Source: an uncultured Alistipes sp. (GTDB lineage Bacteria > Bacteroidota > Bacteroidia > Bacteroidales > Rikenellaceae). From it: a stretch of DNA of 32,825 nucleotides. Below the pieces are notes generated by a model. It was not told the DNA's origin. It searched no databases and worked only from the letters and a program-made list of their open reading frames with translations. Each line of letters begins with the position of its first letter. Within the stretch, counting starts at the first letter, position 1. The translations under genes and the position numbers were made by a program. The stretch is taken from assembly GCA_947178025.1 (NCBI GenBank), contig CAMWWU010000006.1, positions 1 to 32,825 of the forward strand, written 5' to 3'. This document shows positions 20,347 through 28,807 of the stretch, piece after piece.

Positions 20347-21729
20347 TCAGTGCTTCACCTCGATGCGTGCGGGGTCGTGCTTGTAGCGGAAGACTACGGC
20401 GAAGACCAGGGCCACGACGAGCGCATAGCCGGCGAAGATCAGCCACGTCGCGGGCCAGCCGCCGGCAACGCCCTCGCGAGCGACCAGGTAGCCGCCCTCC
20501 CAGGTGCAGTAGCGGTTGACGATGCGGCCGGCGATCCACGTGCCGACCGAGGCGCCGATGCCGTTGGTCATCAGCATGAAGAGACCCTGAGCGCTCGCCT
20601 GCATGGGTTTGGCGGCCTCCTGCTCGACGAAGAGCGCTCCCGAGACGTTGAAGAAGTCGAACGCTACGCCGTAGACGATGCACGAGAGGAAGAGCAGCAT
20701 GACGCCGACGGTCGTTTCCGTCGTGCCGATGCCGAAGAATCCGAAGCGCAGCACCCAGGCGAACATCGCCATCAGCATCACGCGCTTGATGCCGAATCGC
20801 TTGAGGAAGAACGGGATCAGCAGGATGCAGAGAGCCTCCGAAACCTGCGACACGGAGACGAGCAGTGTCGGATTGGCTGCGAACCAGCTCTGCGACGAGG
20901 CGGCGAAGCTGTTGATGTAGGGGGTGGCGTAGCCGTTGGTGATCTGGAGCGAGACGCCCAGCAGCATCGAGAAGATGAAGAAGAGGGCCATCTTGCGCTG
21001 CTTGAAGAGCACGAAGGCGTCGAGACCGAGGCGCTGCGCGAGCGACTTGTGCTCCGTGGCGGCCGTGCGGTCGATCGGGCAGGCCGGGAGCGAGAAGGCG
21101 TAGAGACCCAGCAGGAGCCCCAGCACGCCGCAGACGATGAGCTGCATGTAGGTGAACTGTGCGGCCAGCGGCACGAGGCGGATGAGCTTGGCGCCGTTTT
21201 CGGCGACTTCGGTCTGGATGCCGAGACCGCCGAATCCGACGAAGTTGACGAACCACATCGCGGCGATGAAGCCCACGGTGCCGAAGACGCGGATCGGCGG
21301 GAAATCCTTCACGGTGTCGTAGCCCTTGCGCTTGAGGATCGAGAAGGCCACGGTGTTCGAGAGCGCGATCGTGGGCATGTAGAACGCCACGCTCAGACAG
21401 TAGGCGGCGAAGATCGGGGCGATCGAGGTAGCGGCGCCCGCCGCGGTCTGCATCGTGGCCTGATAGCCGAACCAGGCGGCCGCCAGCATGGCGGCTCCCG
21501 CCGTGAGGTGCGAAATGCCGAGCAGCCGCTGCGGCTCGATGAATTTGTCGGCGATGGCACCGATGATCGCCGGCATGAAGATCGACACGACGCCCTGCGC
21601 GACGTAGAACCATGCGATGTAGTCGCCCAGCCCTACGCGGCCGAGGAAGTTGCCGATGCACACCAGGTAGGATCCCCAGACGGCGAACTGGAGGAAGTTC
21701 ATCAGGACGAGCCGAAGTTTGATTCCCAT
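20347..21729 (-). CDS. MFS transporter, nucleoside:H+ symporter (NupG/XapB-like)
   Basis: 460 aa; MGIKLRLVLMNFLQFAVWGSYLVCIGNFLGRVGLGDYIAWFYVAQGVVSIFMPAIIGAIADKFIEPQRLLGISH. Confidence 0.88.
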   Translation of the reverse strand: MGIKLRLVLMNFLQFAVWGSYLVCIGNFLGRVGLGDYIAWFYVAQGVVSIFMPAIIGAIADKFIEPQRLLGISHLTAGAAMLAAAWFGYQATMQTAAGAATSIAPIFAAYCLSVAFYMPTIALSNTVAFSILKRKGYDTVKDFPPIRVFGTVGFIAAMWFVNFVGFGGLGIQTEVAENGAKLIRLVPLAAQFTYMQLIVCGVLGLLLGLYAFSLPACPIDRTAATEHKSLAQRLGLDAFVLFKQRKMALFFIFSMLLGVSLQITNGYATPYINSFAASSQSWFAANPTLLVSVSQVSEALCILLIPFFLKRFGIKRVMLMAMFAWVLRFGFFGIGTTETTVGVMLLFLSCIVYGVAFDFFNVSGALFVEQEAAKPMQASAQGLFMLMTNGIGASVGTWIAGRIVNRYCTWEGGYLVAREGVAGGWPATWLIFAGYALVVALVFAVVFRYKHDPARIEVKH

Positions 21730-21818
21730 AATAAATTGATTTTATGCGGTTTTCTGTTTTAGGCCGATTCCGGTGCGGAAAAAGTCAGAACAAATATATG
21801 ATTTTTTTGCGATTTTTC

Positions 21819-21849
21819 TTTGCAGATGAAAAATAAAGTTCTACTTTTG
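21819..21849 (+). promoter_or_regulatory. Promoter for tRNA-Gln
   Basis: TTTG (21819-21822), N19, TACTTTTG (21842-21849); 17 nt before the tRNA. Confidence 0.75.
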
Positions 21850-21866
21850 CATCACCAAAACGCTAC

Positions 21867-21936
21867 TGAGCTATGGTGTAATGGTAACACAACAGATTCT
21901 GGTCCTGTTATTCCAGGTTCGAATCCTGGTAGCTCA
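21867..21936 (+). tRNA. tRNA-Gln (anticodon CTG)
   Basis: Cloverleaf: TGAGCTA/TAGCTCA acceptor, GTGT/ACAC D-stem, anticodon loop TTCTGGT, CCAGG-TTCGAAT-CCTGG T-arm. Confidence 0.93.
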
Positions 21937-21940
21937 ACTG

Positions 21941-21971
21941 AAGAAGCCCTTGCGAAAGGGCTTCTTTTTTT
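21941..21971 (+). terminator. Terminator of tRNA-Gln
   Basis: AAGAAGCCCTT-gcga-AAGGGCTTCTT followed by T run; perfect 11-bp stem. Confidence 0.88.
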
Positions 21972-21976
21972 GTTAC

Positions 21977-22013
21977 CTCCCCCCCCCGGCTAAGAGCCGG
22001 GTTTTAGGGGGAG
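21977..22013. repeat. Nested inverted repeats with C9 tract
   Basis: CTCCCCC (21977-21983) with GGGGGAG (22007-22013), enclosing CCGGCT-aag-AGCCGG (21986-22000). Confidence 0.6.
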
Positions 22014-22167
22014 ATGGTGCCCGTTCTTGCTTCTTGTTGCCTATTGTCCCCGGGCTTGTGTCTTTTCGGCACTTTTGGAGCCGGCGGGCGGCAGGCTGCT
22101 CCCTTAACCCCCATTTGCTTGGCATCTTTATCCATGGTCCGTTGCTCGGTTGTCGGTAGGCTTTGTT

Positions 22168-22244
22168 GCGAGTCGTAGCCTGCGGGGCGAGCAAAGCGAG
22201 CCTCCGCCGGGGGAGGCTACGGCTCGCGCGGCTCCAAGAGCCGC
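22168..22244. repeat. Tandem hairpins: imperfect 14-bp inverted repeat followed by a 7-bp hairpin
   Basis: GCGAGTCGTAGCCT (22168-22181) vs AGGCTACGGCTCGC (22214-22227), 13/14 complementary; then GCGGCTC-caa-GAGCCGC (22228-22244). Confidence 0.6.
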
Positions 22245-22264
22245 CGATTTATTGGGAAGTGCTG

Positions 22265-22305
22265 CAAAAAAGAGGCCGCCCCGATTGCTCGGGGCGGTCG
22301 CTTTT
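22265..22305. terminator. Terminator downstream of the lipoprotein gene (minus strand)
   Basis: aaaaaagaggCCGCCCCGattgCTCGGGGCGGtcgctttt; GC stem flanked by A and T runs. Confidence 0.82.
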
Positions 22306-22325
22306 CTGCAACTAATTAAGGTAGA

Positions 22326-25300
22326 TTAATTCGTCCATACTACGTTGGTGATTGCACCATATCCTGTGGCTGACGTAAATTGAAGTTTATATTCTCCTGT
22401 GATAGCATATTGAGCCAAATCGAATGCTGTTTCATCAGTCATCAGCACTGCAGTACCTTTGGTTTTTACAGTTTGAGTTAGTTCTACTTTTTGGGTGAAG
22501 TTTTCTCCGTACAATACGGTTAATTTTATGACAGTGTTTGCTTTGTTACCGTTGCAATCGAAACGGATAGTTTTTATTCCTCCTTGTAAGATTTCGGAAG
22601 TTAAGATGCCTGATGAAGCCTGAACTACAATTTTTGAGGTAGAGGTACTAATGGTAGCATTAGCACCATTCATTTTAGTAGATACATTCGTTCCGGTCCA
22701 TTTGCAAACATCACCCATTGATTCTGCTAGTGCACCATAGCCTGTAGTAGTACCAACGTCCGGAATAGTTGAGAATTTCTCTATGAATATTTGGCCCGTG
22801 TCGCCACCGCCATTTCCGCCTGCCTGCTTGATCGGGATTTCGAGCTTGCTGGAGCCGAGGGTCAATATCAGTTGCTGGGAGATGGCGTCACCCGTATTCT
22901 GTGCTGCACTGACGGTAACCGTCATGCCTTCGACTTTCGCAGAGAGGGGAGCTGACAGACCGCTCGCCGTAAGCGTATATCCGTCCGTATTCATAGCCGA
23001 GACAGAGAATGTCTGTTCGCCGCCGGTTGCTTCGAACCCGATCGGCTCGGGTGAAATCGATAGAATGACCGGAGTAAATTCTGCGGGCGTCGTCGGGTCG
23101 TAGGTAACCTCGATTTCGGTAAGACGGATATATCCGGATGCTGCTGTGAATACGATCTTATTGGCAGAGCCGGTCCAGATCCAGTCGGAGTAGGTGCCTT
23201 CGCTTGCCGTAAGGGTGCCGCTTGCCGACTGGGTCTTGAATTTGATCTGCTTCATGGTGCGGCCTTCGATGGTCAATGTATTGTTAGCATTGAGCTGGGT
23301 GTTCGAACTGGTCGACTTGTAATAATAAGGATCCGTCGTACCTTTTCCGAGGCCGAATACCAGACCGATGTTTTTGGCGGCAGTGTTGTCGTAGATGTAA
23401 GCATCTGCACCTTTCATCGGATTCTGACCGTTCGCTGCGGACATAGCCGTTGTTGTCAGGTCGAATATGATCGTCGCTTCATTGGCAGGGTCGGATGTAT
23501 TGATGGCTGCCGTTACGGGTTGGGAGTTTGCCCATTCCAAATCATCGCCAATCGCCCAAACCGAGTAGGTGTAGGTCGTGGATGCCGTCAGATCGGGAAT
23601 CGTGATCGTCAGATTTTCGGTAGTGCCTGCGGCGATCTGCGTGTCTGCCTGCTGCAACGCGTAACCGTAGCTGGTCGCGCCGTTCACTTTATCCCAGTTA
23701 AGCGTAACGCTCGTAGCGGTCGCGCTGGCCGAGACTTCGCTCATCGTGAGAGCAGTTGCACCTTTTTTCTGGGTAATCGTGACCTCGACGGGTGTTCCGT
23801 CGGCGATAGCGAGCGTAATATAGGCCTTGCGGTCGGCACCGGTCGTATTCTCCGATTTTGCGGAGTAAGTCACCGTAAACGAATTGGCTGCATCTTTTTC
23901 ACTTTTCGATACGGAAAGCCAATCTTTCGACTCAGTGTCCTGAGCGAGGGTTGCATCATTCTCCGAATTGGTTATTTTGCCAACGAATGTATGTTCTTCA
24001 AGATCAGTCGACGGGATGGTAAGTTCTGTGGCTTCTGAAAGGATTATCGCCGGTGCGGGTTGTCCATATTCAATGTCGATTTTGTAAATCCAAAGCGTTG
24101 CTGTTGCTGCAATCTTGAATATATTGATATTTCCGACTGCTGTATATGTATAGACATTGAGTTCGATATCTTTTGCGTTGCCGTTATTGTCCGTTACATT
24201 GGCGGTCGTCGTTTCCTTGAGGGGATTTGCCGATGCCAGAGTATTTTTATCGGTTCCCGTCTCAAGCGTAAAGCCGTCTTTTTGAGGATGTACGTATACG
24301 ACAATCTGTTTGATCGATTGCTCCGTGATGTTTTGTATGTACCCGGTGTTTTTCTGGAACTGCAAGAATTGATTGGCCCCCATTAATATATTTCCAGTAC
24401 CGTCTTTGGTGTTCTTTGCTATATAATTGGCGCTATATTCGATCCCGTTTTGGTTCCAAGAAGTTTCTTGTTTAATATAAGTCCCTGAGTTAAGTGTTAT
24501 ACCGGCATTTTCTATGGAGGCAATGTTAATAGTATTGATTTCTGCACCTGACTGGTTGGGCTTTCGTTCTGTCGCCTTGGCGAGGTCGAGCGCGATCTTG
24601 CGGACATAGGCGCGCGGGAGCGGGAGCGGCTTCTTGGCGGGGAACGTATACGTGGCCTTGTTGGTCGTTACGACAACCGTACCTTCGTATTCGCCCGGGA
24701 GGACGGACATGTAGACGATATTGGTCTCCTTGTCGTTGACGTCGAGCAGGTAGCCCTTTCCCGTGAAGTTTACCTCGATGGTCTTGCTGCCGTTTTCTAT
24801 CGATTCAATGGCCGGCATGTCGCCTCGGGAAGGAACTGCGGTCAGGTCGACGGAGAACGTGCCGGCGATAGGAGCATCGGAACCGGTGTTGGTGTAAGAG
24901 ATCGATTCGATCGTTTCGTCGACATATTCCTCGGTCGATGTGTAGATGTTGAATGCCGCCATGGCTGCCGTCTGACGGAAGCAAAGCTGTTCGATCATGG
25001 CGTATTCCGTATCTGAATCCGTCGTTTCGGTCGGAATGGCTACCAGCGGGTTGTAAGCACCGTTGAATTTGTCGAGTGCGGGCGATTCCTGAGCGGCCGG
25101 GACGGTCAGTGCGACGGTCGTCGAGGTCTGGGCGGGATCGTAGGGATAGTAGGCGTAGACCTTGTCGCCGACGGAATAGGGGTTGACCGAGGCTTCGAAA
25201 ACCGTGGGGCTGATCGTGAGGTCGGGAATAGCCTCGGCATTGTTCGTCGGGTCGGCGGAGGCAATGAAGAGGCCGATTTCGTCGCTGGAGCACCACTTGA

Positions 25301-25496
25301 GCTGGTAGTTCTCGTCGAACTCAGTGCGAGTCGTGGCGTTCATTGCGGACTGGTCCGTTTCGGGATCGGTGTCGGCCGAGAAACGGAATGTGACGGTCGG
25401 AGTGTCGGGGGTGACGGTTTCGGTCTGGTCTTTCGAGCAGGCGGCGAATGCTGCTGCGCAGGCGGCGAACAGCATCAGAGAAAAAATTCGTTTCAT
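22326..25496 (-). CDS. Large multi-domain surface lipoprotein: fimbrillin-like N-terminus plus BACON, Fn3 and jelly-roll-like modules
   Basis: 1056 aa; MKRIFSLMLFAACAAAFAACSKDQ lipobox; NPLVAIPTETTDSD...IEQLCFRQTAAMAAFNIY; BACON-like ESKDWLSVSKSEK...VTITQKKG; Fn3-like SVTLNWDKVNGATSYGYAL...TYSVWAIG. Confidence 0.85.
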   Translation of the reverse strand: MKRIFSLMLFAACAAAFAACSKDQTETVTPDTPTVTFRFSADTDPETDQSAMNATTRTEFDENYQLKWCSSDEIGLFIASADPTNNAEAIPDLTISPTVFEASVNPYSVGDKVYAYYPYDPAQTSTTVALTVPAAQESPALDKFNGAYNPLVAIPTETTDSDTEYAMIEQLCFRQTAAMAAFNIYTSTEEYVDETIESISYTNTGSDAPIAGTFSVDLTAVPSRGDMPAIESIENGSKTIEVNFTGKGYLLDVNDKETNIVYMSVLPGEYEGTVVVTTNKATYTFPAKKPLPLPRAYVRKIALDLAKATERKPNQSGAEINTINIASIENAGITLNSGTYIKQETSWNQNGIEYSANYIAKNTKDGTGNILMGANQFLQFQKNTGYIQNITEQSIKQIVVYVHPQKDGFTLETGTDKNTLASANPLKETTTANVTDNNGNAKDIELNVYTYTAVGNINIFKIAATATLWIYKIDIEYGQPAPAIILSEATELTIPSTDLEEHTFVGKITNSENDATLAQDTESKDWLSVSKSEKDAANSFTVTYSAKSENTTGADRKAYITLAIADGTPVEVTITQKKGATALTMSEVSASATATSVTLNWDKVNGATSYGYALQQADTQIAAGTTENLTITIPDLTASTTYTYSVWAIGDDLEWANSQPVTAAINTSDPANEATIIFDLTTTAMSAANGQNPMKGADAYIYDNTAAKNIGLVFGLGKGTTDPYYYKSTSSNTQLNANNTLTIEGRTMKQIKFKTQSASGTLTASEGTYSDWIWTGSANKIVFTAASGYIRLTEIEVTYDPTTPAEFTPVILSISPEPIGFEATGGEQTFSVSAMNTDGYTLTASGLSAPLSAKVEGMTVTVSAAQNTGDAISQQLILTLGSSKLEIPIKQAGGNGGGDTGQIFIEKFSTIPDVGTTTGYGALAESMGDVCKWTGTNVSTKMNGANATISTSTSKIVVQASSGILTSEILQGGIKTIRFDCNGNKANTVIKLTVLYGENFTQKVELTQTVKTKGTAVLMTDETAFDLAQYAITGEYKLQFTSATGYGAITNVVWTN

Positions 25497-25510
25497 TTGC
25501 TGTTCGGAGT

Positions 25511-25681
25511 TTAGAAATAGTCTTCGGAATAGTCGTCGTCGTAGTCGGGATTTTCGATCTCTTCCGGATCGCGACTTAAGGTGAAACCGCGTTCTATGGC
25601 GATTTCAAGTACTTCGAGGGTGGGTGCCGCGTAGGCAAATTCCCCCCCCCTCGGGGTGAATTTGATGGGTTTGGTGTTCAT
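25511..25681 (-). CDS. Small acidic-tailed protein (56 aa) upstream of the lipoprotein gene, with a G9 tract
   Basis: Manual reverse translation MNTKPIKFTPRGGEFAYAAPTLEVLEIAIERGFTLSRDPEEIENPDYDDDYSEDYF*; stops 14 nt before the lipoprotein start; below the ORF-track length cutoff. Confidence 0.7.
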   Translation of the reverse strand: MNTKPIKFTPRGGEFAYAAPTLEVLEIAIERGFTLSRDPEEIENPDYDDDYSEDYF

Positions 25682-25822
25682 AATATGTTGGTTTTGGAAT
25701 TTTCGACTCCGCTAAGTTACGCATAAATGCGTGCGGTTGTACCGAAAAACGTCGGTATTTATCGAAAGAAGATCAACAATATCGAATTTTCCGGGGCGCA
25801 GAGACTCCGAAAGGACCCCGCA

Positions 25823-28669
25823 TCAGTACATGTTGTCGTACATCGACTGCGTTTTGTCGTACTTCAGGTCGGAGAGCGACGCGGCCTTGACGCCGATGTT
25901 GAAGCTCCACGAACGGTGGTAGCCGAACGGGATCCACGAGAAGGACATCTGCCAGCAGTGCAGGTCGCGCGAAATGGAGATCGACGAGGTGGTCAGCTTG
26001 TTCTTCATGATGTCGTAGCCGCCCTGGAAGGTGACGCCCGTTTTCGGGGTGAGGTTGATCGAGCCGTTGAAGCCGACGGTCTGCGTCACGTTCTTGCGGT
26101 AGCCCGTGGTGCCGTTGTTGACGTAGCTGATCGAGTAGTTGACCGTGTAGTTGAAGCCGAGGTTCCACGGCAGCGAGAAGTCGTAGTAGCTCTGCGACAT
26201 GTACTGTCTTCGCAGCACGGGGTCCATGTGCCCGTAGGGGTCGAAGAAGGGGTTCATGTACTCGGGCGGGATGCTCGTGATGTCGTTGATGGCGGTCTGG
26301 CTGCGGTCCTGGCGCGGCTTGAAGGTGTAGCCGAACGACCAGCCCGTCGAGACGATGCGGCCCGGGAAGAAGAGTTTGTCGTAGCGCACGCCCTGCGGGG
26401 TGACGCGGTAGGGGTCGAGCGTTGCCGAGAGGTTGATGCCGAAGTTGCCGAAGATCGTCGTGCGGAACGAGATGGGGATGGTCGACAGCCGCATCGAGTC
26501 GGCCAGGAAGTTGTACGAACCGCTGATGCGCAGCTCGTCGATGAGCTTGATCTTCTTGACGCCCGAGGTGTCGCGCTTCGAGAGCACCTTCATTTCGAGG
26601 TTCTGCGACAGCGAGAAGTTCATCGACATCGAGCGGCCCGACGAGGGGACTCCGTAGGCGTTGACCGCATAGGGCGAGTAGGTCGCCGTGCGGCCCGTGG
26701 AGTCGATCTGCCGGGTGCTGTAGTAGCCGTATTTCGGATCGGAGAAGTCGGGGGCGTAGGAGAAGCCGATCGAGGGGGTGAGCGTGTGGCGGATGGCCTG
26801 GATCTTCCGGTCGCGGCGCTTCTTCGTGAAGTCGTACATGCCGTAGACGGTGGTCGAGGCCGAGACGCTCATCTGGTAGTTGTAGAGGCGGTAGAAGCCG
26901 TACTGCGAGGGGAGCGTGTCGGTGCGGTTCGTGATGGGGTTCCACTCGAACTCGACCTTCTTGAAGTACCACTTCTCGTTGTAGTTGAACGACGGCGAGA
27001 CGTTGATGTAGTTGAAGAGGTTGAACGACGCCGAGATGGGCAGCGAGTGTTCGATGCCGTTCTTCATGTTGTCGAGCGTGTTCTTCGAGAAGACCTCCGA
27101 CTCGGTGGTGGTCACCGAGTTGGTCATCTTGGCCGTGTACTGCATCGAGATCTTCTCGTACCAGCGGTCCTTGCCGGTCTTCTCCTTGCGTTTGAAGGGG
27201 TAGACGCGCGAGACGTTGAAGACCAGCGTCGGCAGCGTGATCGAGATCGTCTGGTTCTGCGAGTTCTGCGACACGGCCATATTGGCCGAGAGCGAGAAGG
27301 GCGTGCCGGCCCAGTTTTTCGAGTAGGCGATCGTCGAGTTGGTCTGCGTCGAGAGGATGTCGTTGAGGTTCGTGGCCGAGTAGCGGCTGTAGCCGCTCGT
27401 CGCGAAGTTTACCGAAGCCGAGAAAGTCGAGCCGGGATTGGCCTTGGGATCCTGCGAGTGGGTCCACTGTACGCGGAAGTTCTTCTGCTTGAGGTAGTCG
27501 GGCTCGCCCTTCTCGCCCGTCTTGACGCTGGAGTACTGCATGTTGAAGCTGCCGCTGTACTTGTAGCGCTTGATGTAGCGCGAGGCGGCCGACGCCTCCC
27601 ACGAGCCGAGCGTGTAGAATCCGCCGCGCAGCGCCAGGTCGGCGTAGTCGCCCAGCGTGAAGTAGTAGCCCATGTCGCGCAGGTAGAAGCCCTTGATGTA
27701 CTCCTCGCCGTAGGTGGGCATGAGCAGACCCGATTTCGGGCCCGAGCTGATCGGGAAGAAGCCTTCGGGGATCATCAGCGGGTAGAGCGGGACATCCTCC
27801 AGCACGAGGTAGGCGGGACCCGTGACGACCTTCTTGCCGGGGATGACCTTGGCCTTGGTCATCGCCAGGTAGAAGTGGGGATGATCCGTTTCGTCGCAGG
27901 TGGTGTATTTGCCGTGCTCGATGTTGATCGTGTTGTCGGCCATCTTCTTGACGCTGCCGCCCACCAGCCAGCCGTCGCCCTGCTGCGTCGCCACGCCCTT
28001 GATCTTGGCCTTCTTCGAGTCGAGGTTGTAGGTGATCGTGTCCATCTGGAACGTGTCGCCGCCCTCGGTGAATTCGGGCTTCGTGACGATCGGTTTGCCG
28101 TCGAGCGAGTCGGCCTTGCCGTAGGCATAGATCATCTTGTCGTTCATGTCGATGCGCATGTAGTCGGCCTTGAGGTTGCTCGACTGGTAGCTGACGTCGC
28201 CCTCGTTGTAGATGTATACCAGCTTGTTGCGCACGTCGTAGACCAGCGAGTCGGTGTTCTTGCCCGAGATCGGGTCGTCGAGGAACGCTCCCGGTTCGCG
28301 GGGCTCGGGCGCCGAGCCGCTGCGGGTCGAATCGGGCTGGCTGCGCTCGGCCACGAGCGAGTCGACCTGGGCGCTGAAGAGCGAGTCGCGCTCCTCCTGC
28401 GGCAGGGCGTCGAATGCGGCGCGGTTGCGCGCCTGCTCGCGGGCTGTTCGCCGGGCGCTGCGGCGCTCGGTGCGCGAGAGAGACGGGTCGATCAGCTGGC
28501 CCGACAGGGCGGCTGCGGCGCTGTCGGCAGTGGCTGCTGCGATGCGGAGCGCGGTGTCCTGGCCCTCCGGGGCATCGAGACCGTGCGGCGTCGAGCCGCC
28601 CAGCACCGCCTGGGCGAAGAGGAGCACGAGCAGCGCCGATGCGAGATATTTTGACTTCAGTCCGTTCAA
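25823..28669 (-). CDS. LptD-like outer-membrane LPS-assembly protein
   Basis: 948 aa; OstA/LptD-type DTITYNLDSKKAKIKGVATQQGDGWLVGGSVKK...GKYTTCDETDHPHFYLAMTKAKVIPGKKVVTGPAYLVLEDVPLYPLMIPEGFFP; TTG start. Confidence 0.88.
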   Translation of the reverse strand: MNGLKSKYLASALLVLLFAQAVLGGSTPHGLDAPEGQDTALRIAAATADSAAAALSGQLIDPSLSRTERRSARRTAREQARNRAAFDALPQEERDSLFSAQVDSLVAERSQPDSTRSGSAPEPREPGAFLDDPISGKNTDSLVYDVRNKLVYIYNEGDVSYQSSNLKADYMRIDMNDKMIYAYGKADSLDGKPIVTKPEFTEGGDTFQMDTITYNLDSKKAKIKGVATQQGDGWLVGGSVKKMADNTINIEHGKYTTCDETDHPHFYLAMTKAKVIPGKKVVTGPAYLVLEDVPLYPLMIPEGFFPISSGPKSGLLMPTYGEEYIKGFYLRDMGYYFTLGDYADLALRGGFYTLGSWEASAASRYIKRYKYSGSFNMQYSSVKTGEKGEPDYLKQKNFRVQWTHSQDPKANPGSTFSASVNFATSGYSRYSATNLNDILSTQTNSTIAYSKNWAGTPFSLSANMAVSQNSQNQTISITLPTLVFNVSRVYPFKRKEKTGKDRWYEKISMQYTAKMTNSVTTTESEVFSKNTLDNMKNGIEHSLPISASFNLFNYINVSPSFNYNEKWYFKKVEFEWNPITNRTDTLPSQYGFYRLYNYQMSVSASTTVYGMYDFTKKRRDRKIQAIRHTLTPSIGFSYAPDFSDPKYGYYSTRQIDSTGRTATYSPYAVNAYGVPSSGRSMSMNFSLSQNLEMKVLSKRDTSGVKKIKLIDELRISGSYNFLADSMRLSTIPISFRTTIFGNFGINLSATLDPYRVTPQGVRYDKLFFPGRIVSTGWSFGYTFKPRQDRSQTAINDITSIPPEYMNPFFDPYGHMDPVLRRQYMSQSYYDFSLPWNLGFNYTVNYSISYVNNGTTGYRKNVTQTVGFNGSINLTPKTGVTFQGGYDIMKNKLTTSSISISRDLHCWQMSFSWIPFGYHRSWSFNIGVKAASLSDLKYDKTQSMYDNMY

Positions 28670-28686
28670 AATTCAAAAAAAAACCG

Positions 28687-28694
28687 TAACTTTG
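28687..28694 (+). promoter_or_regulatory. -7 element (TAACTTTG) upstream of the amidase gene
   Basis: Perfect TAnnTTTG; overlaps a palindrome. Confidence 0.5.
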
Positions 28695-28750
28695 CCGACA
28701 AGTCGGCAAAACGCCCGAAATGCTCTTCCCGATGCTTCGGCGGGCGTTTT
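28691..28750. repeat. Inverted repeats in the LptD-amidase divergent region
   Basis: TTTGCCGAC-AA-GTCGGCAAA (28691-28710) and AAAACGCCCG (28708-28717) / CGGGCGTTTT (28741-28750). Confidence 0.7.
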
Positions 28751-28807
28751 CGGTGCCGGCAAAGATAGTGAAAATTTGCGTAAAGCCCGCATCCGACCCT
28801 GATAAAT

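Noticed and set aside
21897-21907. A-C mismatch at the base of the tRNA-Gln anticodon stem as a sign of a pseudo-tRNA
   Set aside because: All other stems pair, the promoter and terminator are strong, and a single closing mismatch is tolerable.
21867-25690. Genomic island integrated at tRNA-Gln
   Set aside because: No integrase and no visible direct repeat of the tRNA 3' end on the far side of the lipoprotein operon.
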